A DNA stretch of 64,000 bases, from NCBI GenBank assembly GCA_965279285.1, contig OZ257148.1, positions 310,001 to 374,000 on the forward strand, in the 5' to 3' direction. Every line of letters starts with the position of its first letter. The stretch's first letter is position 1. The notes below the pieces were generated by a model. It was given only the letters and a program-made list of their open reading frames with translations. It was not told the origin of the DNA and made no database searches. This document shows positions 16,745 to 25,128 of this stretch, piece by piece. This DNA comes from G965279335 sp965279285. Lineage in GTDB: Bacteria > Pseudomonadota > Gammaproteobacteria > DSM-16500. The position numbers and the translations under genes are program-made.

Positions 16745-19335
16745 ATGTTTTTCAACTGGCCACAAATGATCAATCTGTCTTTTATCTTTCCCATATTTTC
16801 GGTGCGGTGGGTAATCTTTTTAGTGTAGCCACCGTTGGCGGCAGTGATCCACTTCCTGTTTTACCTAGCCTTATTTTTTCTAATTTAAATACCATGGCGC
16901 TGGTTCTGGGCACTTTATTAGTTGTTTACGTCACTATCATTGGCGTATTAGCCACGGCTCATGAAGGCGAATTCATGGGGAAAAAATGGAGCGGCTTATG
17001 GGTGCCTATTCGTATGGTACTCGGGATAGTTGGGCTTTTTCCCACCCAAACTGGCTATTGTGCTATCCAGCTCATTATTATGTGGATCATCTTACAAGGC
17101 GTCGGCGCCGCAGATAAATTATGGGGAGTCGTATTAAGTTATATCAATATCGCCGGCAGCCCCTACCAAGGTATCTCGATCGGCACTGACTCGGGAAATA
17201 TTTCAAAAATAAGCATTCAAAGCCAAATGGGAATCTTATTCCAAGCACTCGTCTGTCAAGAAAGCGCTAAACGAAAATCGACGGAAGCTTATGGCATCAC
17301 CACAGATAATAGATCAGGAAACCCTTACTACTATTGCTCAACACAAAGCAGCCCTAATACTAATGAATTTTGCGGCTCATCCAGCAGTGATATGTACAAT
17401 ATTGTACCTGCTGGCGCCAGCCAAAGCAGCTACAACGCTGCCAGTGTCAGCAGCGACGGAGCTACCATTGATTATAAAATAGGACCTAACGGTGCCTGTG
17501 GAACCTTAACTTACAATAACAGCACACCTTTTTGTACTGCCGCAAATGATTCATCCAAATCAGCCGACGATCAAGCTACAAATGCCTTAGCCTGCGCAGG
17601 AGCAAAAGGCCAACAAGCTGCTTTTACCACGATTTTGGCGGTCTTAGGCCCGTTAGCAAAACAATTTGTCGATGCTGATCATGAATACATGACATTTTAT
17701 AAAACGACACCAACAGGACGCAGCAATCCTAATCCGCTTATTCTACCCACCATTAACAACAATCTTTCTGCTGTGCCAACATGGATCCAAGCCTATTGCA
17801 CCTCTAAATCAATTCCGCTTAATCAATGTTGCTCTAACTTTTCAGACCAAACAAAATCACCATCTCAAAATGTCCCATGTGAGCCTGCTTTTTTTTGGTA
17901 TTCGGCAGTCAATGATGAAACCAACATTAATCCTTATGTTGTCACAGATTATTTTCCTCTCTATGCCATCAACAACATTGCATTACTGACAAAAAAGAAT
18001 GATTTTGTCGGCGTTTCTATCAACCAATATATCACGGGCATTACGTCTGCAATGACAACTGCGATCATGAATGCCAGCACCAATCAACCTATCAATGGCC
18101 GCTTAGCAACCGCTCTTGACCAAGGTTGGATTACTGCGGGCGCTAATTATTATGCAATGACAAGCGCGGGAGGACACCGATTACAAGATGCGGTGGACAA
18201 ACTTAGCTTTACCATTACAGCACCCGATCCTCGAACAGCAGCAGAAGGCACATCCGCTTATAGCTTAAAAAGCTATAGAACCAACTTTCAAGCAGCCGGA
18301 CTTTTTGTCGGCGGCTCACAAAAAAACGATCAAAGTGGTGCAGGTCAAGTCACGCCGCAGTTTGGCTCAATCACTAGTAACACTCAAAGTAGTTTATTAG
18401 CTACTTTCCAAACCTGTATTAAAGGCGGTGCAGGCACTGGTACGTTTAAAACTAATGTAATGAAAGATATCGCTACTTTTGGGTATGCTTTAATGATTTT
18501 AGCTCAAGTGCTTTATGCTACTATCCTCACTATCATTGTGCTTATTACTGCATTAACAGACATTAATTTTATAGCGCTCGGCTTTGGCTTAACAAGTAAC
18601 CCAGCTGGCGAAGCATTTAGAATATCATTATTCTTTTTAGGACCTATCTTTTTTGCTCTTATCACCAGCCTTTATTCTTTAGGTGCTTTATTGGGCATCT
18701 ATATTCCCCTTGTTCCTTACATTATCTTTACTGTCTCAGCAATCGGTTGGTTGATTGCGACTATTGAAGCCATGGTAGCTGGGCCCATCATTGCCTTAGG
18801 AATACTAAGCCCGACAGGGCAGCATGAGATATTAGGAAAAGCCGAACATTCCGTTAACATGCTATTAAATTTATTTTTACGACCCAGCTTGATGATAACT
18901 GGATTAATGCTAGCTATCTTTTTATCTGATGTCGTTTTAAATATGATTAATGCTGGTTTTTTACCTATCACCGAAGACATTATTCAAGCACCAGGACTAT
19001 TTGAAGAAATACTTTTTATCGCTGCATATACTTCATTAATTACAATAGCGGTTAATAAATGCTTTGCACTTATTTTTGAAATACCCAATAAAATTACTAC
19101 CTGGATTGGTGGTCAACCCGTATCGCATGGTGAAGGTGAAGCACTGGGTCAAATTCAAAGTGGTGTTAGTGGTGCTGCACAAGCTTCAGGTGGCGCAATG
19201 AAGGGTGGCGGTGAATCAGGAAAAGCGGCTGAAGATTCTGGTAGAAAACAAAAAGATAAAAAAGATGCTGATGACTTGAAGAAAGCTCAAGCTGCTCAAG
19301 ATAATGTACGACTGAATGGTGGAGGCGGTAATTAA
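16741..19335 (+). CDS. dotA: Dot/Icm inner-membrane protein DotA
   Basis: An 864-aa polytopic membrane protein. Membrane segments appear near residues 50-75, 85-130, 580-610, 620-700 and 715-790. The large periplasmic loop lies between about 145 and 575 and is Cys-rich (for example CCSNF and CEPAFFWY). The tail is Gly-rich and charged (KDKKDADDLKKAQAAQDN). DotA is essential for Dot/Icm secretion and in Legionella is itself released in ring form. It is shorter than the Legionella protein (1048 aa), mostly within the periplasmic loop and tail. The overlap with icmV supports the assignment. Confidence 0.93.
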   Translation: MNVFQLATNDQSVFYLSHIFGAVGNLFSVATVGGSDPLPVLPSLIFSNLNTMALVLGTLLVVYVTIIGVLATAHEGEFMGKKWSGLWVPIRMVLGIVGLFPTQTGYCAIQLIIMWIILQGVGAADKLWGVVLSYINIAGSPYQGISIGTDSGNISKISIQSQMGILFQALVCQESAKRKSTEAYGITTDNRSGNPYYYCSTQSSPNTNEFCGSSSSDMYNIVPAGASQSSYNAASVSSDGATIDYKIGPNGACGTLTYNNSTPFCTAANDSSKSADDQATNALACAGAKGQQAAFTTILAVLGPLAKQFVDADHEYMTFYKTTPTGRSNPNPLILPTINNNLSAVPTWIQAYCTSKSIPLNQCCSNFSDQTKSPSQNVPCEPAFFWYSAVNDETNINPYVVTDYFPLYAINNIALLTKKNDFVGVSINQYITGITSAMTTAIMNASTNQPINGRLATALDQGWITAGANYYAMTSAGGHRLQDAVDKLSFTITAPDPRTAAEGTSAYSLKSYRTNFQAAGLFVGGSQKNDQSGAGQVTPQFGSITSNTQSSLLATFQTCIKGGAGTGTFKTNVMKDIATFGYALMILAQVLYATILTIIVLITALTDINFIALGFGLTSNPAGEAFRISLFFLGPIFFALITSLYSLGALLGIYIPLVPYIIFTVSAIGWLIATIEAMVAGPIIALGILSPTGQHEILGKAEHSVNMLLNLFLRPSLMITGLMLAIFLSDVVLNMINAGFLPITEDIIQAPGLFEEILFIAAYTSLITIAVNKCFALIFEIPNKITTWIGGQPVSHGEGEALGQIQSGVSGAAQASGGAMKGGGESGKAAEDSGRKQKDKKDADDLKKAQAAQDNVRLNGGGGN

Positions 19336-19349
19336 CGCCAGATATCCGC

Positions 19350-19574
19350 ATAACTATTCAGCAGCATGTCTAGATCCCGCGGACAAGCCGGCGTTGTTGC
19401 ATAAATCAACCTCGTCGTTGCGAGGAGCGTTTTTTGCGACGAAGCAATCCATTTTTTAAACAAGCTCTAGCAGAATAGCCTAAAAGCTGGATTGCTTCGC
19501 CTGCAAAAAGCGCAGGCTCGCAACGACGAATGTGATTTATGCAACAACGCCGGTTTGTCCGCAGGATCCAGACA
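19350..19574. repeat. Composite palindromic repeat, family B, copy 2, preceded by a family A end
   Basis: The arms at 19367-19455 and 19488-19574 pair over about 85 bases with internal differences. They include GCGTTGTTGCATAAATC, CGTCGTTGCGAGG and GAAGCAATCCA and their complements. The outer ends read TGTCTAGATCC and GGATCCAGACA. Just before, at 19350-19363, stands TAACTATTCAGCAG, the outer end of family A repeats without its core. The gap between dotA and the hydrolase gene is filled by this element. Confidence 0.75.
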
Positions 19575-19623
19575 TAATAACATTCACACGATTCATTAAC
19601 GTTATCTAACTAAGAACACACTC

Positions 19624-20871
19624 ATGCACAAAATACGCTTAGCATCTTATAGCTTAATTATTTTTTTAATTTGTTTATATGCCATTTTTTCACAATACAA
19701 TCCCAACAAAAATAATCTTACATTACAAACAACAGGATTCAATAATCATTTTATTTTTTCTAACAACCTCACTTTTGCTGAATATGTAAAAACCACTCAA
19801 ATAATGGTTAAACAAGCCCGCACACAAGCCGGAGCTAACAACACCGATGATATTATTCTTAAAAATTCACCCATGATTTTATTACCTAATACAACACTTT
19901 GTAAAAAAGAACCTAATGGCAAATACTCTAACGGTATTGTATTAATTCATGGCTTACTTGATTCACCTTATTCTATGCAAGTGTTAGGCAAGCATTTTCA
20001 ACAACGCTGTTTTGTTGTTTACGTTATTTTATTACCAGGCCATGGCACAGTACCAGGAGATTTGTTAAAAGTGCATTATCAAGATTGGATTGCTGCCACG
20101 GATTTTGCTAGCAAACAACTTGCTGTTGCAGTCAACAATGTGTGGCTAGGTGGTTTTTCCTTAGGTGGTTTGCTTGCGATCAATCAAGCTTTGCAAAATC
20201 CATCGCATTATAAAGCACTGGTTTTATTTGCTCCATCACTGCAAGTTAATTCTGCGATCATTGCTTTAGTGAAACCACTTTATTTTTTAAGTCTAACACT
20301 ACCTGTATTACAATGGTGGGAAAAATATTCTGAATCTTCACCCGTCAGATATGAATCCATCACTTTAAATTCTATTTATCAAACACAATTATTAATTAGC
20401 AAAGTCACCGATAAAATGCGCACAGAAAAACTCACACTGCCATTATTTATTTTACAAAGTGCTGATGATATGACAGTGAAAGCCAGCGCTGCATTGGATT
20501 TAATGGCAGAAAATAAAAACACGATCAGTCATTTATTTTGGTATTCAACACAGGATTTATCTCCTGCTCTTGATCGACGCATCACCCAGATTAACAGCTC
20601 TTTACCAAAAGAAAAAATAATCGACTTAGCACACACCTCACTCATCTTATCGAGCAGCGATCCTATTTATGGTCTGCATGGCAGTTATAAAAATTGCCTA
20701 CATTATCCAGAGCAATCACCACAATGGATACAATGCAAGGCAGGAACGAATACTTATCTAGGAGAAGTTACCGCTTATAATCTTGAGCATTATGTTATGC
20801 AACGATTGTCATTTAATCCGTTTTATGGGGAGATGATAAAAGCACTAGATAAATTTATTGAGTCTCAGTAA
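19624..20871 (+). CDS. Alpha/beta hydrolase (lipase/esterase type), membrane anchored
   Basis: A 415-aa protein with one N-terminal hydrophobic segment (residues 8-24), which would act as a signal anchor or uncleaved signal. The hydrolase core begins with VLIHGLLDSPYSM (oxyanion loop HGL). The nucleophile elbow GFSLGG puts the catalytic serine at residue 179. The acid is D281 or D282 in LQSADDMTV and the histidine is H337 in DLAHTSL. The fold recalls monoacylglycerol lipases and carboxylesterases; the true substrate is unknown. It stands alone between repeat elements and could be a periplasmic or surface lipid hydrolase. Confidence 0.85.
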   Translation: MHKIRLASYSLIIFLICLYAIFSQYNPNKNNLTLQTTGFNNHFIFSNNLTFAEYVKTTQIMVKQARTQAGANNTDDIILKNSPMILLPNTTLCKKEPNGKYSNGIVLIHGLLDSPYSMQVLGKHFQQRCFVVYVILLPGHGTVPGDLLKVHYQDWIAATDFASKQLAVAVNNVWLGGFSLGGLLAINQALQNPSHYKALVLFAPSLQVNSAIIALVKPLYFLSLTLPVLQWWEKYSESSPVRYESITLNSIYQTQLLISKVTDKMRTEKLTLPLFILQSADDMTVKASAALDLMAENKNTISHLFWYSTQDLSPALDRRITQINSSLPKEKIIDLAHTSLILSSSDPIYGLHGSYKNCLHYPEQSPQWIQCKAGTNTYLGEVTAYNLEHYVMQRLSFNPFYGEMIKALDKFIESQ

Positions 20872-20918
20872 GTTTTAATAATTATTCATGAAGGTGTAAC
20901 TATTTTTGCTTTTTATGG

Positions 20919-21064
20919 TAACTATTAAGCGGCCAAGGTTGGTGGGCACGTTGCAAAAAGCGCTCCTTTGCCCACCCTACATTTTATATTATTTATTTTT
21001 TTAATTTTTTGTAGGGTGGGCAAAGCGCAGCGTGCCCACCAAACTCTTTGCCTACTGAATATTA
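20919..21064. repeat. Palindromic intergenic repeat, family A, copy 4
   Basis: The arms are 20919-20980 and 21010-21064. The left arm carries an extra piece, GCAAAAAGCGCTCC, inside the core. The right end of the element contains the TAA stop codon of the convergent Xre gene, so the last codons of that gene may have been reshaped by the insertion. Confidence 0.8.
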
Positions 21065-21388
21065 CCTTTTATCACGTTGCTGCCGAGGCGCTCTTCTTTT
21101 TACTGTTAACCCCGCATCTTGAAGCTTTCGACCGAATAAATCATCACGAGCAACAAGCCCCAAATCTTTTTCAATACCTAAACAAAATAATACATTAGCA
21201 TAAGCACCAAATGTAACGCTGGGATCACCCTTTTCTATGGCTCGTAATGTATTACGAGCAATTCCAGCACGCTCAGCAATTAATGCTGCTGAAAACCTTC
21301 GACGCAACCTAACTAAACGAATATTTTCACCCAGCTCGGTTAAAACTCGCCGTAAAGAAGGAAGAATAATTTGCTTCTCTCTACCCAT
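21062..21388 (-). CDS. Xre-family helix-turn-helix regulator (HipB-like, orphan)
   Basis: A protein of 108 aa from the ATG at 21388; a TTG at 21397 is a less likely start. The HTH is at about residues 18-55, with AALIAERAGIARNTLRAIEK as recognition region, followed by a GDPSVTFGAYANVLFCLGIE helix pair. It resembles HipB-like antitoxins that pair with a HipA kinase, but no partner gene is adjacent: downstream is only a repeat element. A palindrome just upstream of its start could be its operator. The C-terminus is basic (KRRAPRQQRDKR). Confidence 0.8.
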   Translation of the reverse strand: MGREKQIILPSLRRVLTELGENIRLVRLRRRFSAALIAERAGIARNTLRAIEKGDPSVTFGAYANVLFCLGIEKDLGLVARDDLFGRKLQDAGLTVKRRAPRQQRDKR

Positions 21389-21404
21389 AATGGTCAATAC
21401 TTTG

Positions 21405-21419
21405 ATCAGTAATGCTGAT
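21405..21419. promoter_or_regulatory. Possible operator palindrome of the orphan Xre gene
   Basis: ATCAGTAATGCTGAT is an inverted repeat with 5-bp arms and a 5-bp centre, 17 bp ahead of the Xre start codon. A second, looser pair, AATGCT and AGCATT, lies across 21411-21442. The position is right for autoregulation, but no binding consensus is known to me. Confidence 0.35.
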
Positions 21420-21666
21420 TAATGTTCATTCTATTGAGCATTATACTATTTATTTAAATCTTATTCAGCCCATTGCCACATTTTTTATAAAAACCTTTTG
21501 AACAATCATATAAGCACAGTGCCTCAACAGAAATTACTCTAATTTATTCAATATGTTATACATAAAACGAACTCCTAACCGCTACCCTACAGCCTTAAAA
21601 AATCCATAAATCGGCATCAAATTGTCTTGCGACATCATAATAACTTCATTGTTTGTTCATTTTTGT

Positions 21667-21695
21667 TTGATTTTTGCATTTCATGGCTATATAAT
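21667..21695 (+). promoter_or_regulatory. Putative sigma-70 promoter of the Xre/S24 - response regulator - kinase operon
   Basis: TTGATT at 21667-21672 and TATAAT at 21690-21695 are separated by 17 bp. Transcription would start near 21702, about 38 bp before the first start codon. The rest of the 300-bp gap upstream holds nothing else recognisable. Confidence 0.6.
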
Positions 21696-21739
21696 GCCGA
21701 CACTTTGGATGATTTCACTTTTATGGATGAAACTAAAAA

Positions 21740-22372
21740 ATGCTAATACAACTCCGCCAAAACCTAAATCAGCTAATGACAGAACACAAGATTAACGCCA
21801 ATGAGCTAGCTAGACGGACGGGACTGCCCGCAAGCACCATCAAAAAAATCCGCAACAGTGACAATCCCAATCCCACGGTAGCAACCTTGTTGCCACTTTC
21901 ACATTATTTCTCAGTGACACTGAGCCAGCTCATTGGAGATAAAGCGACACAAGCAAAAGAAACAACCATGATAAATACATATAAACAAATTCCAATATTA
22001 TCATGGGAAAAAGCCATCCACTGGTACGACCAAAACAGGAAAAACTATACCACCGTTACAACAGAGCAACATTACAGTGCAAACGCATATGCATTGATTG
22101 TTGAAGAGAGTGGCTGGACTGACTTAGCGCCAGGCACGACTCTTTTTATTGATCCAGAGGTCAGACCCATACATCGCGATTTTGTAATTGTTTACAAAGA
22201 GGGGCAAGTCACTCCCACTTTAAAACAAATCGTTTTTGACGAAGAGTCTCCTTATCTAAAACCCATCGTCAGCGGATATAAGACCATGATGCTGACACCA
22301 GACCATAAATTTTTAGGAGTAGTAATGGAATATCGGAAACAAACCAGAACAGTAGACAATATTGGAAATTAA
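21740..22372 (+). CDS. Xre-type regulator with C-terminal S24/LexA-like domain
   Basis: A 210-aa protein. The HTH spans about residues 8-62 (NELARRTGLPASTIKKIRNS). A linker leads to a C-terminal domain with HYSANAYALIVEESGWTDLA, then PGTTLFIDPEVRPIHRDFVI, a pattern of S24 peptidase-like repressor domains. The usual catalytic serine motif (SM near the start of that domain) is not seen: the place has YALIVEE. So it may sense or dimerise without autocleavage. It starts the operon with the response regulator 4 bp and the kinase 64 bp downstream of each preceding gene, and may be the DNA-binding output of that pathway. It is not surrounded by phage genes. Confidence 0.8.
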   Translation: MLIQLRQNLNQLMTEHKINANELARRTGLPASTIKKIRNSDNPNPTVATLLPLSHYFSVTLSQLIGDKATQAKETTMINTYKQIPILSWEKAIHWYDQNRKNYTTVTTEQHYSANAYALIVEESGWTDLAPGTTLFIDPEVRPIHRDFVIVYKEGQVTPTLKQIVFDEESPYLKPIVSGYKTMMLTPDHKFLGVVMEYRKQTRTVDNIGN

Positions 22373-22375
22373 AAG

Positions 22376-23317
22376 ATGATGACTTTACCTATATTTTATT
22401 TTCCATCGACTATTGCCTGGATCGACGATGACAGATTATTTCTAAAAGCTGCGGCAAAAATATTTTGCACCGATCACACAGTAAAAACATTTAACAACCC
22501 TCTTGAGTGTAAAAAATATTTTAATAACCAAAGCTCACAACTCTCTGAAACTTCATTTTTACGCGGCTATAATGAACATGAATATTACGACACAGCCAAC
22601 CATGCCTTAGTAAACTGTGACGTCCCTGCACTCCATGAGCTACAAAAAGATCCGCATAAAAATAAGCTGATTAGTGTGTTAATTGCTGACTATAATATGC
22701 CAGGAATGAATGGAATTGAGCTCTGTCAACAATTAAAAAATACCCCTATTAAAAAAATTCTTTTAACGGGAGAACCTGAATTATGCAATGTAATTGCCGC
22801 ATTTAATGACAACATTATCGATCGTTTTATTAGAAAAGACAGCCCCACGCTAACCGAAGAAATACAAAACCATATTTATACGTTAACACATGAATATTTT
22901 TGCAGCTTTACTCGAGGAATATTAACCCATCTTGAAGTAGATTATCGATTGCCGCTTTCAGACCCGATTTTTGTTAAATTTTTTCAACAATGGTGTGATC
23001 GATATGAAATTAATGAATATTATTTAATTGATAAACATGGAAGCTTGATGGGAAAAAGCAAACAGGGGACATTTTTTTATCTTATTCTTCATACTGATCG
23101 ATCACTGAAAGCATTTACCGAATTACATGATGATGTGAAAGATGCTGAAGCTTTACTTCACAGTATTACTCAAAGAAAGAAAATTCCATTTTTTGGGATA
23201 GGCAGAGAGAGCTGGGAATTTGAAGCGCGGGCTTGGGGACAGTACTTATATGATCCTGCAGTATTGCTAGGCAGAGAAAAATATTACTGGACTACCATTG
23301 AAAGCTTAGCAAAATGA
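22376..23317 (+). CDS. Response regulator with an enlarged receiver domain
   Basis: A 313-aa protein. The acidic pocket IDDD is at residues 16-19. The phosphoacceptor is D105 in LIADYNMPGMNG, with the switch Thr in ILLTGEPE and the Lys in FIRKDS. The distance from acidic pocket to phosphoacceptor is about 45 residues longer than in normal receivers, because of an inserted segment around residues 50-95 (SFLRGYNEHEYYDTANHALV). The C-terminal 150 residues (from about 170) have no HTH that I recognise and are of unknown function. It presumably receives phosphate from the kinase encoded next. The start is four bases after the regulator's stop codon. Confidence 0.83.
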   Translation: MMTLPIFYFPSTIAWIDDDRLFLKAAAKIFCTDHTVKTFNNPLECKKYFNNQSSQLSETSFLRGYNEHEYYDTANHALVNCDVPALHELQKDPHKNKLISVLIADYNMPGMNGIELCQQLKNTPIKKILLTGEPELCNVIAAFNDNIIDRFIRKDSPTLTEEIQNHIYTLTHEYFCSFTRGILTHLEVDYRLPLSDPIFVKFFQQWCDRYEINEYYLIDKHGSLMGKSKQGTFFYLILHTDRSLKAFTELHDDVKDAEALLHSITQRKKIPFFGIGRESWEFEARAWGQYLYDPAVLLGREKYYWTTIESLAK

Positions 23318-23380
23318 GTGATATAACGATTTTGTACTGAGCTAAGCAAAGGCCTAAGGGGGAGTGGGAACAAAATAAAA

Positions 23381-24988
23381 ATGAATTTTCCAACTAAAAT
23401 TTTTTTGATCATACTAGCAATATCTTTATCAACCTGCATCTTAACAACAACCACCGTATATTTATTTTTTAAAAAAGACATGAAAGATGAATATTTTGAA
23501 AGGTATCAGATATTTTCTGAAACCATAAGCAACACATTCAACCGTGTGAAAAATTTAGACGAATCAGCAAATAAAAACGTTAAAATACCTAAAAATTATT
23601 TTTATTGCTTAAAAAATAAAGCCTCAAAAAAGCCAATAATTGAAAATCTTTTGACTTTAAAAGTTAATGCTTTCTTTTCCTTTCTCTTCACATTACTGCT
23701 TAGCACTATTTTTTCAAAAATTATTACAAAAAAATTAGTTACACGAATTAAAAGAATCAACAACATTGCTAACAAAATTATACTTTCAAAAAACTTAAAT
23801 CTCCAAGTTCCGATTGAAAATAGCAAAGATGAAATTACCAAGCTCGCTTTAACTTTTAACTCCATGATTCAATCCTTAAAAATCAGCCAAGAATCGCTAA
23901 TTGAATCTGAAAAAATGCGTGAAATTGCCAAATTATCTGCGCATGTTGCGCATGATATACGCTCACCTCTTGCCGCCATGGAAATGAGCCTTAACTCATC
24001 ACTACCAAATCTACAAGAACCTCAAACTAAAGCATTGCGTGATGCGATCCAAAGCATACGAGATATTGCAAATAACTTACTCTCTCGCTATCGCGACCCA
24101 TCGCAAGAAAAAAATAATCTTAATGCAATAAAATATGATGATGGAAATATCTCACGTTATTTATTATTGTTCTCCATTATTGAAACCAGTCTTGCACAAA
24201 AAAAACAAGAATGGAACAGCAATCCTTGTAACATACAATTTACCACGAGTGAAAATACTAAATCCATTTGGATTTTAGCAGCTCCAAATGATATCAAAAG
24301 AATGATCTCTAACCTGCTTAATAATGCCTATGAATCACTTAAAAATGAACGTGCCATTACTATCCATCTTTCCAGCGATAACACATCGATTAAACTTGAA
24401 ATTTCTGATACAGGGCACGGAATTCCAGCAGATCAAATTAATAATGCCCTGGCTGGAAAGAGTCTTAAGCACAATGGCGAAGGTATTGGCTTATATAGTG
24501 CAAAAAATTATATCGAAAGTATACATGGACAATTAAAACTATCATCATGTCTGAATACAGGCACAACTGTTACTCTTACTTTTCCGATGACGGCTCAACC
24601 GACATGGTTTCCAAGCAATATTACTATCCCACAAAATCATCTGCTGATCGTATTAAGCGATAGTCCTGCCATACATAACTTATGGCGATATCATGCGGAA
24701 TTAATGCAAAAAAAATCCATCCATTTTTTGCGATCTACCGATCTAATTAACTGGTACAAAGACAATCCTGCTGAAAATAATAAAGCCGTTTATTTTATTG
24801 ATTATGAGTTAAAAAACAAGCACTACAATGGATTAGACCTACTGATGCAACTGGATATAAGTTCACATAATTATTTAATTACAAGTCATGCAGAAGAATT
24901 AGAGACCCAACAAGCCAGTGAACGAGTTGGCACGTGGCTAATACCAAAATGTTTAATTGAGGAAATTAAAATGACATTTTCTGGTTAA
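23381..24988 (+). CDS. Hybrid sensor histidine kinase
   Basis: A 535-aa inner-membrane protein. Membrane spans lie at about residues 5-29 and 93-115 and enclose a short periplasmic part. A HAMP domain follows (about 112-165). The dimerisation box AHDIRSPLAAM carries the phospho-His at residue 191. The N box is ISNLLNNAYESL, G1 is ISDTGHGIP and G2 is GEGIGLYSAKNY. A C-terminal receiver-like domain (about 420-535) has D474 in YFIDYELKNKHYNGLDLL, so phosphate relay is possible. The sensed signal is unknown. A purine-rich AAGGGGGAG stretch upstream is the likely ribosome-binding site. It is the last gene of the three-gene operon. Confidence 0.88.
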   Translation: MNFPTKIFLIILAISLSTCILTTTTVYLFFKKDMKDEYFERYQIFSETISNTFNRVKNLDESANKNVKIPKNYFYCLKNKASKKPIIENLLTLKVNAFFSFLFTLLLSTIFSKIITKKLVTRIKRINNIANKIILSKNLNLQVPIENSKDEITKLALTFNSMIQSLKISQESLIESEKMREIAKLSAHVAHDIRSPLAAMEMSLNSSLPNLQEPQTKALRDAIQSIRDIANNLLSRYRDPSQEKNNLNAIKYDDGNISRYLLLFSIIETSLAQKKQEWNSNPCNIQFTTSENTKSIWILAAPNDIKRMISNLLNNAYESLKNERAITIHLSSDNTSIKLEISDTGHGIPADQINNALAGKSLKHNGEGIGLYSAKNYIESIHGQLKLSSCLNTGTTVTLTFPMTAQPTWFPSNITIPQNHLLIVLSDSPAIHNLWRYHAELMQKKSIHFLRSTDLINWYKDNPAENNKAVYFIDYELKNKHYNGLDLLMQLDISSHNYLITSHAEELETQQASERVGTWLIPKCLIEEIKMTFSG

Positions 24989-25006
24989 AATATAAATTGT
25001 TTTATT

Positions 25007-25124
25007 GTAACTACTTAGTAGTCAAGGTTGGTGGGCACGCTGCGCTTTGCCCACCCTACATTAATTATTTTGTAGGGTGGGCAAAGCGCAGCGTGCCCAC
25101 CAACCTTGACTACTAAATAGTTAC
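25007..25124. repeat. Near-perfect palindromic repeat, family A, copy 5
   Basis: Arms of 54 bp (25007-25060 and 25071-25124) are nearly perfect complements around a 10-bp loop. The element runs from GTAACTACTTAGTAGTCAAG to its mirror CTTGACTACTAAATAGTTAC. It lies between the convergent kinase and secretin genes and would be a very stable bidirectional terminator. It is the least decayed copy and so perhaps the youngest. Confidence 0.88.
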
Positions 25125-25128
25125 GTTT

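Noticed and set aside
20968..21198. A 76-codon plus-strand frame
   Set aside because: It runs through a palindromic repeat and antisense to the Xre gene; no ribosome-binding site or family.
21740..22372. S24-type repressor considered as a sign of a prophage
   Set aside because: No integrase, structural phage gene or attachment site is nearby; it is joined to a two-component pair.
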